DNA from: JALYUA01 sp040004225
Lineage (GTDB): Bacteria; Acidobacteriota; Thermoanaerobaculia; UBA5066; Gp7-AA6
Direction: 5' to 3'
Assembly (NCBI GenBank): GCA_040004225.1
Contig: JBDUBI010000028.1
Span: 1-20,544 of the forward strand
DNA: 20,544 nt
Position numbers and translations under genes: made by a program. Below are positions 1-7,965 of this stretch, in pieces. The first letter of the stretch is position 1, and every line of letters starts with the position of its first letter. The notes under the pieces were generated by a model. It worked only from the letters and a program-made list of their open reading frames with translations. It searched no databases and was not told the origin of the DNA.

Positions 1-1375
1 ATGCGAACTGAAAGTAGGGACTCGTCAGCATCAGGTGGACCAGCCCGCGCACCTTTTTGTCGATGTTCGCGGCGGTGTTCGTCCAGGCGACCCGCTGCCC
101 CGAATCGTTGGTGTTCATGTAGTCGATCCAGGCCTGCCGCATCGACGGAGGCGCGTCGGCGAGGTTCAGGCGGTCGGCCACGATGTCGACCGCTTTGTCC
201 GCCGTCGAGGCGTCCCGGCCCGCGAGGACCCGGTTGGGGTCGAACCGCGTTCCGGCCGACCCCCGGTTGCTCGCGAGCGAGTTGGTGAACGTCGAGCGGT
301 TGAAGACGGTCCCCGTGTTCATCCAGGAGAGCCCCCAGTCCCACCCCTTGGCGTCCTCGGGATCGAAAAGGCTCTGAGCCATCCCGGCCAGAGACGCCGC
401 GGGAGAGGAGAAGTCGCTCGTCCCCTCGAGCATCCGGACGGACGCGACGGAGTACTCGACCGGAGTGCGGACCCAGGTCTTCCGCGCGTGCGGCTCGTAG
501 AACTCGGGGCTCGTGAAGATGGCGCGAAGGACCTCCCGGACCACGCGTCCGGAGGACACCCACACCGCGGCGAGCTGATCGACGATGAAGTCGGGAGGAT
601 CGTCGTAGACGAAGAACCGCCAGAGCTTTGCCCCGAGGAAACGGCCGGAGACCGAGCCGCGCGCGTCCGAGCGGGAGAGCAAGATGTTGATGGCGTCCGC
701 GCCATTCCAGTTTCCCGTCTGACCGAGGAGGGTCTTGCTGCCGTTGTCGTGGACGGCCGGATTGTTCACGAACGTCGCCCCGTTGTAGTTGTCCGCCCTG
801 GTGTAGTTCTGAACTGTCCAGCCGGTCAGGGCCCGGGCGAGCGCCGTGACGTCGCTCTGGGAGTAGTTCCCGATCCCGAGCGTGAACAGCTCCATGAGCT
901 CGCGCGCATAGTTCTCGTTGGGCTGCGCGGCGCGGTTTAACCAGTTGTCCAGCCACACGAGCATCGCCGGGTCCTGCGACATCTTCACCACGAGATCGTC
1001 GAAGCGGCCGACGGCGGCCTGCCTCGCCGTCTTGTTCTGGTTGAGCATCAGGGTGACGCCCCTGACCTTCGAGATTCCGGAGGTCCAGTGAAGGTTCCAG
1101 AAGTAAGTCATCTTTTCTTCGAGCGGGCGGGGCGAGTTCGCCATCCGGTCCAGAAACCATTGCTGGAGCCCGCGGGTCGTCGCCAGGTTGTACGTTTTCG
1201 AGGCCAGCGTTGCCTCATACGCGGTCGTATCGATGGTGTCGTAGTCGAGGAGGAACGAGACGGCGCCGTCGGCCCCCCGGGCCGCCAGCGCATCGATTTC
1301 CGCGGGGGTACCGCCAAACCCGGCTCGCCGGAGCAGATGCGCGGCGGCGTCACGATTCCAGGAGATCGAAGTCAT
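1..1375 (-). CDS. DUF1800 domain-containing protein (3' end outside window)
   Basis: The frame opens at an ATG at 1375 and runs without a stop to the left edge, giving 458 visible residues; the C-terminus is missing. Family hallmarks are a start-proximal HLLRRAGFG (residues 13-21), a PNENYARELMELFTLG block (about 152-167) and LTGW (183-186), all typical of DUF1800. The family's biochemical role is unknown. It is often encoded beside a DUF1501 protein; any such partner would lie outside this window. No signal peptide is visible. An AAAGGGGG stretch just before the ATG could be a ribosome binding site. It lies 185 bp downstream of amrS on the same strand, with a hairpin between them, so co-transcription is uncertain. 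The family call is firm; the function is not known. Confidence 0.9.
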   Translation of the reverse strand, partial: MTSISWNRDAAAHLLRRAGFGGTPAEIDALAARGADGAVSFLLDYDTIDTTAYEATLASKTYNLATTRGLQQWFLDRMANSPRPLEEKMTYFWNLHWTSGISKVRGVTLMLNQNKTARQAAVGRFDDLVVKMSQDPAMLVWLDNWLNRAAQPNENYARELMELFTLGIGNYSQSDVTALARALTGWTVQNYTRADNYNGATFVNNPAVHDNGSKTLLGQTGNWNGADAINILLSRSDARGSVSGRFLGAKLWRFFVYDDPPDFIVDQLAAVWVSSGRVVREVLRAIFTSPEFYEPHARKTWVRTPVEYSVASVRMLEGTSDFSSPAASLAGMAQSLFDPEDAKGWDWGLSWMNTGTVFNRSTFTNSLASNRGSAGTRFDPNRVLAGRDASTADKAVDIVADRLNLADAPPSMRQAWIDYMNTNDSGQRVAWTNTAANIDKKVRGLVHLMLTSPYFQFA

Positions 1376-1514
1376 GGGCCCCCTTTCGGGCTTTCGAGGT
1401 TGGACGAGGGCCGGCGCGGAGAGTTTACGCGGGGAGGGCACGGATTCTGAGCCTTCCCGCACCCTGAAAACGCCACCCGCCCACCCCACGCGATCCCCTC
1501 CCGCGGCAGGCGAA

Positions 1515-1542
1515 CGCCCCGGACCGCGACCTTTCCGGGGCG
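1515..1542 (-). terminator. Hairpin between amrS and the DUF1800 gene
   Basis: A perfect 9-bp inverted repeat (CGCCCCGGA / TCCGGGGCG) with a 10-nt loop lies about 19 bp past the amrS stop codon. It has the position and GC content of a terminator stem, but no T-run follows on the minus strand. It could be a weak or Rho-assisted terminator, or an mRNA-stabilising hairpin. Confidence 0.35.
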
Positions 1543-1560
1543 CGGAGAGCAGGGAAGACG

Positions 1561-2673
1561 TCAGATCACGGGCAGCGGGATCCCGTGCGTTCGGCTTTTT
1601 CCTTCGAGCGAGGCGTCCCACCGTCCCGGGATCGGCGTCGCGCAATCGGGACAGCAACCCGCCCGCAGGCGATTGGAGAGCACCACGAACCCCTGGCGCT
1701 CGATCAGAGTCGCGCGGCAATTGGGACACCGGGTGTTCTCCCATTCCCCGACGCGCCCCGGGATGTTTCCCGCGTAGACGAACCGGAGGCCCTCTTCGAC
1801 CCCGATCTCCGCGGCGCGGATCAGGGTGGAGGCCGGCGTGCTCCCCCGGTCCTTCATCTTGTAGTCCGGATGAAATGCGGTCACGTGCCATGGCACGTCG
1901 ACCGACACCGACGCGATGAAGCGAGCGGCCTTCGTGAGCTCCTCCTCCGAATCGTTGAAGCCGGGAATGACCAGGGTTAAGACTTCGAGCCAGATTCCCC
2001 GTTCGTAGATCCCCCGAATCGAATCGAGCACGTTCTGCAGCACACCGCCGAGCTCCCGGTAGTGCTTGTCATCCATCGACTTCAGATCCACTTTGTAAAA
2101 GTCGATCCAGGGGCGGAGGTAGTCGAGCACCTGCGGGGTCCCGTTCCCGTTGGAGACGTAGGCGGTCTTCAGATTGCGACGCCTGGCCTCCTGGAAAATC
2201 GCGACAGCCCACTCCGACGTGATGAGCGGCTCGTTGTAGGTCGACACGAGAGTCGGGGCTCCCCGTTCCTTCGCCAGATCCACGAGCGTCTCGGGCGAGA
2301 CGTCGCGCGGCGGCGCGATGGCCCGCGGGTCCCGGATCGACTGCGAGGTGAACCAGTTCTGGCAGTAGCCGCAATGCAGATCGCACCCGAGCATGCCGAA
2401 GGAAAATGCGTCGGTGCCGGGGAGAGCGTGAAAGAACGGCTTCTTCTCGATCGGGTCGCACTGCAGCGCGCCGACATACCCCCAGGGGACGCGAAGTGTC
2501 CCTCCTTCGTTGAACCGGACGCGGCACACGCCCTCGCGACCGGCCGGAATCGGGCAGCGGTGGCCGCACGCGTAGCAGCGGAGCCGTCCGTCGGGCAGGC
2601 GCTCCACGAGCTCGGGGGCGCTGTGCGCCGTCCGCGCCGCGAGGATGGGAGCGAGAGCAGAAGAGTCGGCCAT
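1561..2673 (-). CDS. amrS: AmmeMemoRadiSam system radical SAM enzyme AmrS
   Basis: This 370-residue protein carries the radical-SAM cluster motif CDLHCGYC (Cys97, Cys101, Cys104), which would bind the 4Fe-4S cluster that cleaves S-adenosylmethionine. An N-terminal Cys cluster (C33, C36, C40, C50; CYACGHRC...GVC) and a C-terminal zinc-ribbon-like pair (CPNC at 316-319, CCPDC at 340-344) frame the barrel. The STYNEP segment and the overall layout match AmrS of the AMMECR1-Memo-radical SAM trio, whose substrate is not settled. AMMECR1 and Memo partners are not adjacent on the visible side, although the AmrS frame looks complete and intact. The ATG at 2673 is chosen because it precedes the N-terminal Cys cluster by a normal distance. 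A 76-bp gap separates it from the divergent propeller gene. Confidence 0.93.
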   Translation of the reverse strand: MADSSALAPILAARTAHSAPELVERLPDGRLRCYACGHRCPIPAGREGVCRVRFNEGGTLRVPWGYVGALQCDPIEKKPFFHALPGTDAFSFGMLGCDLHCGYCQNWFTSQSIRDPRAIAPPRDVSPETLVDLAKERGAPTLVSTYNEPLITSEWAVAIFQEARRRNLKTAYVSNGNGTPQVLDYLRPWIDFYKVDLKSMDDKHYRELGGVLQNVLDSIRGIYERGIWLEVLTLVIPGFNDSEEELTKAARFIASVSVDVPWHVTAFHPDYKMKDRGSTPASTLIRAAEIGVEEGLRFVYAGNIPGRVGEWENTRCPNCRATLIERQGFVVLSNRLRAGCCPDCATPIPGRWDASLEGKSRTHGIPLPVI

Positions 2674-2736
2674 GAACTTTTAACAGTCGATAAAACAGGT
2701 CGGTCGCGATGGAAATGCCCGCGCCAACCCGTGCGT

Positions 2737-2742
2737 TATCAT
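2737..2742 (+). promoter_or_regulatory. -10 element (TATCAT) for the propeller gene
   Basis: TATCAT ends 7 nt before the ATG at 2750. No convincing -35 and no Shine-Dalgarno is visible. The spacing places the transcript start at or next to the start codon, implying a leaderless mRNA. Confidence 0.5.
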
Positions 2743-2749
2743 CCGCCGA

Positions 2750-5263
2750 ATGTCCTATTTCGCGCGATTTTTCCTCTCCGGCGCCCTCTTCCTGCTCCTC
2801 CTCGGCTCCGCAGCGGCCCAGACCCAGACGACCGTCGTCTCGGCCACGACGTGGACGACCGAAAACTCCCGCTTCATCACCGGCGTCAACATCGTGACGC
2901 AGCCTGACGGGAGCGTCTGGTTTCTGGTGCCGTCGAACGACCGTATCGTGCAGCTTCAGCCGGATGGAATCACCTTCAAGCAGTGGCAGATCCGGGATGA
3001 CAAAAATCTGGGGGCGAACCCCGTCGATTTCACGGTCGAAGGGAAATACGTCTGGTTCATCGAGAACGGCCAGAGCGGCATCGACGCCGGATTCTCGGCG
3101 CTCGGCCGCCTGAATACCGAGACCAACGAGCTGCGCGAATGGGTCATCCCCGGATCGCGCCCGGCGGGTTTCTACCGGGCACCGGACGGGAAGCTCTGGT
3201 TTCCCCAGAGTAACGGAAGGCTCCAGTCGCTCGATCCCAACTCGCTCGCCGTGACGGACTACCGTTCGGCGAAGACGTTCGCGTACGCGGACGTGGTCCC
3301 GGCGCCCGACGGCGCCCTGTGGATGGCGGATTTCGGGAACAATCGGATCGTTCGTTATGTGCCGGGAGCCGCCTCCGAAACCTCGTGGACGATCCTCGAT
3401 CCGACGCTGGGAAGATTGAACCCGACCCAGATCCAGTTTGACGACCGCGGAGAGCTTTGGATCTCGGAGTTCTCGGCGGGCCGGATGGACCGGTTCGACC
3501 CGGCGACCAGCGTCCTCACCGCTTACAACGGCTTTCTGGATCCCATCCACTTCGACCTCTTCAACGGCCGCGCTTACGTCGCGGAAGCGCCGACGTCCAA
3601 CGGACGCGTCGTCGTCCTCGACCCCGCTCAGGCGCCGGCCGGCTCCGCCCTTCTGAACAAAGAGACGCTCGCCGTCCTCGCGACGCCCAACAAACGGCTC
3701 GCGACCATTCGCGACAGCATGGCGATCCGGACGACCTTCACGAGCACGAAAACCACCGTTGCCGACGCCGAGGTCAAGACAACGGTCGTGGGGCCCGGCG
3801 TTCTGAGGACCGAGTTCCCTTCCGTGAACGCGTACGGGATCCAGGTGACCGGCTCGGGCGTCTGGACCGGAAGCCAGGGCAAGCTCGTGCATCTGGTGCT
3901 TCAAACCGTCGGGGGGGCCTCGGACCTCACGGTGCCGGTGGCCGCCCAGTTCGGAGTCGCCCCCGGCCCGCGGATCGCGATCGAGACGACCCTGGTCAAC
4001 CGCGGCACGGAACCGGTCTCCGGCGATCTTCTTTACCTCTCCTCCGACGCGTCGTTCGCGCCGCGCACCACGTTTTCGGTGGCGCCCGGCCAGACCCTGA
4101 TTCTTCCCGACACCTTCCATGATGCGAGCTCCGGCGCCGGCGCCTCGTTCGGGCCCGTGCGGCTGCGTGTCACCTCCGGCAAGGCCGCGGATCTCTCCGC
4201 CTCCGTTCGCTCCGCGCGCCTTCGCGACGATGGTTCCTCCTTCGGGTTTTCCCTGCGGGCCGCCTCTTCCGCGGATTCGCTCGGGCAGGGCTCTTCCACG
4301 ACCCTTTTTCTTGGCGGCCGGGCGTCCGAGGTCTCGGTATTCGGGCTTTACAGCCCGATCGCCGTCGATGCGACCGCGACCCTCGTGGCCCCGGATGGCA
4401 CCGTCCGCGGGACGCGTCGCTTCATCCTGACGACGAACGTCGCGGAAGAATTCAACCCGGCGGCCTCGGCCTTCGGCGTCGCCGCGGAGCCGGGAGACGT
4501 CATCCGGCTGGCCGTCGCCTCGGGTTCCATGCAGGCCTACGTGAACGTTTTCGACGGCGGCAGCACCGACGTCGCCACGGCTCCCCCGATTCCGGCCGCC
4601 ACCGAAGGGGTGTTTCCCAACCTGTCCAATTTCGCGGGTCCCGGCGGCCGGCTTTCGGACCTCTTCGTTTCGAACGTCGACACGACGCGGCCGGTCAACG
4701 TGACCTTCTCGTTCCTCCAGGAGAACGGGGCGGCCGCTCCGCGGCTTGCCACGATCGCTCTTCCCGCCGGCGGGAGCCGCGTGATCGCGGACGCGCTGAC
4801 GAATTTCTTCGGGGTGCTGTCCGCGGGAGCGGTGACGTTCACGGCGGACGGGCCGGTGGCCGTAGCCGCTCGCGTTGCGTCGCGCCGCGACGAAGGGGAC
4901 TATGCCACCTTCACGGCCGCACTCTCTCCGTCGGAGGCGATCGTGCCGGCCGGAGCCGCGGAGTCGCTCGGAGCGCCTACCACCGACGCGCGCACAACGG
5001 ACCTTCTGCTCTTCAACTCGGGCGCCGCGAGCGCCGTGACCGTGATCGGGTACGACGATTCCGGAAACGAGATCGGCCGCCGCACCGTTCCGATCGCTTC
5101 GCAGACGAGCCTCCGGCTGCCGGCGGTCTTGACGACTCTCGGAGGAGCAAGTCTTCCGGCGGCCCGGATTCGCGTCGAGACGTCGGCTGGCGCCCGGATC
5201 TACGCGGTCACCGAGCAGATCGACTCTGGAACCGGGGACGTGGAGATCGCCCGGCTGAGATGA
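2750..5263 (+). CDS. Secreted beta-propeller (Vgb/streptogramin lyase-like) protein with Ig-like C-terminal modules
   Basis: This 837-residue exported protein begins with a clear signal peptide (residues 1-23, hydrophobic core then SAAAQ). Residues about 40-295 hold repeated propeller blades of the type QPDGSVWF, APDGKLWF, APDGALWMADFGNNRIVRY and DDRGELWISEFSAGRMDRF, resembling the virginiamycin B lyase/SMP-30-like fold. Antibiotic lyase activity should not be assumed, because such propellers are common in secreted proteins of unknown role. From about residue 405 to the end there are around four beta-rich modules of roughly 100 residues; two share a pattern of a short LFVSN or LLFNS strand, a loop, and an LPAGGSR-like hairpin. 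There are no catalytic motifs and no membrane anchor. It stands alone between divergent amrS and the ketosynthase, each with its own apparent promoter. Confidence 0.8.
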   Translation: MSYFARFFLSGALFLLLLGSAAAQTQTTVVSATTWTTENSRFITGVNIVTQPDGSVWFLVPSNDRIVQLQPDGITFKQWQIRDDKNLGANPVDFTVEGKYVWFIENGQSGIDAGFSALGRLNTETNELREWVIPGSRPAGFYRAPDGKLWFPQSNGRLQSLDPNSLAVTDYRSAKTFAYADVVPAPDGALWMADFGNNRIVRYVPGAASETSWTILDPTLGRLNPTQIQFDDRGELWISEFSAGRMDRFDPATSVLTAYNGFLDPIHFDLFNGRAYVAEAPTSNGRVVVLDPAQAPAGSALLNKETLAVLATPNKRLATIRDSMAIRTTFTSTKTTVADAEVKTTVVGPGVLRTEFPSVNAYGIQVTGSGVWTGSQGKLVHLVLQTVGGASDLTVPVAAQFGVAPGPRIAIETTLVNRGTEPVSGDLLYLSSDASFAPRTTFSVAPGQTLILPDTFHDASSGAGASFGPVRLRVTSGKAADLSASVRSARLRDDGSSFGFSLRAASSADSLGQGSSTTLFLGGRASEVSVFGLYSPIAVDATATLVAPDGTVRGTRRFILTTNVAEEFNPAASAFGVAAEPGDVIRLAVASGSMQAYVNVFDGGSTDVATAPPIPAATEGVFPNLSNFAGPGGRLSDLFVSNVDTTRPVNVTFSFLQENGAAAPRLATIALPAGGSRVIADALTNFFGVLSAGAVTFTADGPVAVAARVASRRDEGDYATFTAALSPSEAIVPAGAAESLGAPTTDARTTDLLLFNSGAASAVTVIGYDDSGNEIGRRTVPIASQTSLRLPAVLTTLGGASLPAARIRVETSAGARIYAVTEQIDSGTGDVEIARLR

Positions 5264-5282
5264 GTCTCGAGTCTCGGCCTCG

Positions 5283-5296
5283 TCTGGAATTCCAGA
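5283..5296. repeat. 14-bp perfect palindrome upstream of fabH
   Basis: TCTGGAATTCCAGA is a perfect palindrome 41 bp before the fabH start and 20 bp after the propeller gene's stop. It could be an operator half-site pair or chance. A tandem GAGTCTC repeat (5262-5275) lies just upstream. Confidence 0.4.
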
Positions 5297-5299
5297 TCC

Positions 5300-5334
5300 A
5301 ACGGAAGGCTTCCTCTCTCCAGTAGACTTCCGTT
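5300..5334. promoter_or_regulatory. Inverted repeat enclosing the fabH promoter
   Basis: Perfect 8-bp arms AACGGAAG (5300-5307) and CTTCCGTT (5327-5334) are separated by 19 bp. The left arm sits where a -35 would be, and the right arm overlaps the end of the TAGACT -10 (5323-5328). This geometry suits a repressor operator, but no regulator is identified in the window. Confidence 0.4.
5323..5328 (+). promoter_or_regulatory. -10 element (TAGACT) for fabH
   Basis: TAGACT ends 8 nt before the ATG at 5337. There is no Shine-Dalgarno in the short leader, which is consistent with a leaderless transcript. Confidence 0.5.
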
Positions 5335-5336
5335 CC

Positions 5337-6410
5337 ATGCCGTTTCCCCGCACGGTCGTCCGCGGCTCCGGGATGTTCGTCCCCGAAGGTGTGGTCACGA
5401 ACGAGCGCATGTCGCGTCTCATGGACACGACCGACGAGTGGATCCGGCAGCGGACGGGGATCGCAGAGCGCCGGTACGCCCGCAGCGGGACCTCCTCCTG
5501 CGACCTCGGCATCGAGGCGGCGAAGCGGGCGCTCGAAAACGCGTCTCTCGCGGCGAGCGACATCGACCTGATCGTGTTCGCGACGATGACGCCCGCCCAC
5601 TACTTTCCGGGAAACGGGGGTCTTCTCGCGGCGGCGCTCGGACTGGACCGGACCCCCGCGCTGGACATCCGGATGCAGTGCGCGGGATTCCTCTCGGGCC
5701 TCCAGGTGTGCGACGCGTTCATCCGTTCCGGCGCCTACCGGCGGGTGCTCTTAGTCGGCGCCGAATGCCACGCCTCGCTCTATCCCTGGTCGGCCGCCGA
5801 ATGGGCGGTCATGTTCGGCGAATCCGAGGGGCCGGTCTCCCCCGCGGCCTACGCCTGGGGGACGGCGCAACGGGATCGTGCGGTCATCTTCGGCGACGGC
5901 GCGGGCGCCTTCGTTCTCGAGGGGCACGAAAAAGACGACGGCCGCGGATTCCTCGGCTTCGAAATGCGCACCGACGGGTCGCACTGGGACAAGCTCTACG
6001 TGCCCGGCGGCGGTTCCGCCTCGTTCCCCTACTTTTCCCCCGAGCAGTACGCCGACAACCGGACCGTGCCGGTGGTCGAGGGCCGCCAGGTTTTCCGCCT
6101 GGCGACCACGGCGATGCCCGCGATCGTCCGGGAGACTCTCGAGAAGCACGGGGAGTCGCTCGAAAGCCTCTCGCTTCTCCTCATGCATCAGGCGAACCTG
6201 CGCATCAACGAATCCGTCCAGAAAACCCTCGGGCTTCCCGACGAGAAGGTGTTCAACAACATCCAGAAGTACGGCAATACGACGGCGGCGACTCTCCCCC
6301 TCGTCTTTCACGAGGCGAAGGAGGCGGGGCGCGTCCTGGAGGGCGACCTCGTCTGCTTCACCGCGCTCGGAGCAGGGCTCCACTGGGGCGCGGGGCTTCT
6401 GCGCGTTTAG
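5337..6410 (+). CDS. fabH: 3-oxoacyl-ACP synthase III (KASIII) family protein
   Basis: This 357-residue thiolase-fold condensing enzyme has the full KASIII triad: Cys115 in IRMQCAGF, His284 in LMHQANLRI and Asn314 in YGNTTAATLP. The early TDEWIRQRTGI block and the C-terminal GAGLHWGAGLL are also typical. KASIII condenses an acyl-CoA starter with malonyl-ACP to begin fatty-acid synthesis; paralogues make other beta-keto products. It is about 30-40 residues longer than the usual FabH, mostly through an insertion near residues 150-182 (SLYPWSAAEWAVMFGESEGP onward), just before the conserved FGDGAGA. No fabD, fabG, acpP or plsX neighbours are present, so it may be a specialised stand-alone KASIII rather than the housekeeping enzyme. 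The ATG start is preceded by a TANNNT -10 and no ribosome binding site. Confidence 0.88.
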   Translation: MPFPRTVVRGSGMFVPEGVVTNERMSRLMDTTDEWIRQRTGIAERRYARSGTSSCDLGIEAAKRALENASLAASDIDLIVFATMTPAHYFPGNGGLLAAALGLDRTPALDIRMQCAGFLSGLQVCDAFIRSGAYRRVLLVGAECHASLYPWSAAEWAVMFGESEGPVSPAAYAWGTAQRDRAVIFGDGAGAFVLEGHEKDDGRGFLGFEMRTDGSHWDKLYVPGGGSASFPYFSPEQYADNRTVPVVEGRQVFRLATTAMPAIVRETLEKHGESLESLSLLLMHQANLRINESVQKTLGLPDEKVFNNIQKYGNTTAATLPLVFHEAKEAGRVLEGDLVCFTALGAGLHWGAGLLRV

Positions 6411-6490
6411 ACCCGTCCGGGAACTGCCGCGATCGGGCCGGCGCACATGAAGAGCGGTTAAAGCTCCCCCGCCGGCACCCGCGCGGTCGC

Positions 6491-6496
6491 TATACT
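6491..6496 (+). promoter_or_regulatory. -10 element (TATACT) for the DUF5777 gene
   Basis: TATACT ends 6 nt before the GTG at 6503, so the expected first transcribed base is the G of the start codon. No Shine-Dalgarno precedes it. This is the clearest leaderless arrangement in the window. Confidence 0.55.
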
Positions 6497-6502
6497 CCGC
6501 GC

Positions 6503-7345
6503 GTGAAAATTCAAAACGCCCTCGTCTTACTCGCCGCGCTCCTGCTGTGCTCCGCGCGGCTCCCGGGCCAGACGCCGACGGACGCTCCGGCTCCGGTGCC
6601 GGACGCTCCGGCCGCCCCGCGTCCGCCCGAAGGTTCCCGGATCGTCAATCTGCCATCGGCAGACGTGCCGAAGAAGGGAACGCTCACCCTGCTCTTCACC
6701 CACCGATTCTCACAGCCGGTCGAGCAGAGCGACATACACTCCCTGTACTCCTTCGATTCAGGCGCCGACATAGGCATCGGCCTCGCCTACACGCCGCTCG
6801 ACGATCTGGACGTGTCCCTGTACCGGTCTTCGGATCTCGACGTGTACGAGCTCGACGTGAAGTACCACGTGATCTCGCGCGGGCCCTTCTCTGCGGCCGT
6901 GCGGGTCGGGGGCGACTGGCGAACGCAGGTGGGCCTCCAAAATCGCAACGGGATCTTCGCGCAGGCGATCTTCGGGCTGTCGCTCGGCTCCCGGGTGCGC
7001 CTGACCGCGGTCCCGACCTATGTCTCCAGGACGTCGGGCCAGCCCTTCGTTTCTCCAAAGCCCTTCTACGACAACCTTTTCAGCGTGCCCGGCGCGATCT
7101 CGATCGCGGTCACGAAGACTTTCAACGTGCAGGGAGAGGTGGCGCCCCGTCTGGGGCGGTCGGATTCGCACGGGGTCGCGTGGATCGTCGCGGTCGAAAA
7201 GACCGTCGTCCGGCATCGGTTCGCATTTACCATCGGGAATCAGCGCGGAACGACCGTCGACCAGTACATCTCGACCGATTTCTCGGGCCTTTCGCCCCAC
7301 AACTACTATCTCGGCTTCAACCTCGTGCGGCAGTGGAAGCTCTGA
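6503..7345 (+). CDS. DUF5777-family outer-membrane beta-barrel protein
   Basis: This 280-residue protein starts at a GTG (6503): the signal peptide (KIQNALVLLAALLLCSARLPGQ) begins exactly there, and a TATACT -10 lies 6 nt upstream. The frame stays open far upstream, but that part is only a shadow of fabH. After cleavage comes a Pro/Ala-rich linker (about 25-45), then alternating beta-strands to the end, such as GTLTLLFTHRFSQP, DLDVSLYRSSDLDVYELDVKYHV and FDNLF-type turns. This fits the DUF5777 membrane-bound beta-barrel family, which in other genomes often accompanies exported cytochromes or YceI proteins. Neither is present here. The downstream CBM9-like gene overlaps its last 13 bp, so the two are almost certainly co-transcribed. 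Confidence 0.82.
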   Translation: MKIQNALVLLAALLLCSARLPGQTPTDAPAPVPDAPAAPRPPEGSRIVNLPSADVPKKGTLTLLFTHRFSQPVEQSDIHSLYSFDSGADIGIGLAYTPLDDLDVSLYRSSDLDVYELDVKYHVISRGPFSAAVRVGGDWRTQVGLQNRNGIFAQAIFGLSLGSRVRLTAVPTYVSRTSGQPFVSPKPFYDNLFSVPGAISIAVTKTFNVQGEVAPRLGRSDSHGVAWIVAVEKTVVRHRFAFTIGNQRGTTVDQYISTDFSGLSPHNYYLGFNLVRQWKL

Positions 7346-7950
7346 CGGCGCCGCCGGAAGCGCGCGTCCCTTCTCTTTCGCCGACCGACCGTCTCGTATC
7401 CCTCCCGCCGATTCCGCTCGTCCGCGCCCGTGACGGAGAACGGCCCCGTCTTCGCACGACGATTCGCCTGGGAGCACGGGCGGGGTGTCTCCTGGTGCGC
7501 TTCGACGGACGGGACGACGGATCGGTCGCGACCAAAGTGCGGCGCGACGACGCGCTCTGGGAGGAAGACGTTTTCGAGGTGTTCCTGACGCCCCAGGACC
7601 CGCCCCACGTGTATTTCGAATTCGAGGTCAACCCGCTCGGAACGCTGTTCGACGCCGCCATCCTCTCTCCCCGCCTGGTTCGCCCGATGATCTGCCTCGA
7701 CGTCGGATGGGACTGCCCCGGGTACCGGGCAAAGGTCGAGCGCCGAAAAAGAAGCTGGTCGGCCCGGCTCTCGATTCCCCTGGCCCCCCTCTGCGAGGGA
7801 GAGGTCCCCGCCGTGTGGCGCGCCAACTTCTTCCGAGTCGACCGCGGCGCCGGAAAGGCTCCCGACGAGCTCTCTTCGTGGTCCCCGCTCTATCGGGACC
7901 CGGCCGACTTCCACGATGCCCGCCGGTTCGGCACGCTCACGTTCGCGTGA
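7333..7950 (+). CDS. Carbohydrate-binding family 9-like protein
   Basis: This 205-residue protein resembles the CBM9-like domain of secreted sugar-binding proteins and xylanases: RRDDALWEEDVFEVFL (about 70-85), YFEFEVNPLGTLFDA (94-108), WDCPGYRAKV (126-135), WRANFFRVDR (162-171) and a final FHDARRFGTLTF. The start is set at GTG 7333, the only usable in-frame start near the conserved region; it overlaps the preceding gene by 13 bp, suggesting translational coupling. No signal peptide is visible from this start, so it may be cytoplasmic or its N-terminus may be mis-set. Ligand binding to carbohydrate is a family expectation, not shown here. The gene ends 15 bp from the convergent lipoprotein gene. 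Confidence 0.82.
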   Translation: MEALTAPPEARVPSLSPTDRLVSLPPIPLVRARDGERPRLRTTIRLGARAGCLLVRFDGRDDGSVATKVRRDDALWEEDVFEVFLTPQDPPHVYFEFEVNPLGTLFDAAILSPRLVRPMICLDVGWDCPGYRAKVERRKRSWSARLSIPLAPLCEGEVPAVWRANFFRVDRGAGKAPDELSSWSPLYRDPADFHDARRFGTLTFA

Positions 7951-7965
7951 GCTCCCGCCCGCTGC

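Noticed and set aside
35..940. 301-codon plus-strand open frame at the left edge
   Set aside because: It is antisense to the DUF1800 coding sequence, whose hallmark motifs are clear, and its own translation has no recognisable domain.
2750..3640. Virginiamycin B lyase (antibiotic resistance) assignment
   Set aside because: Propeller-blade similarity alone does not establish lyase activity, and the protein is exported and much longer than Vgb.
2069..5563. 1164-codon open frame on the minus strand opposite the propeller gene
   Set aside because: The translation is Arg/Gly-rich and low in complexity, and it spans parts of three well-supported genes. It is an expected antisense shadow of high-GC coding sequence.
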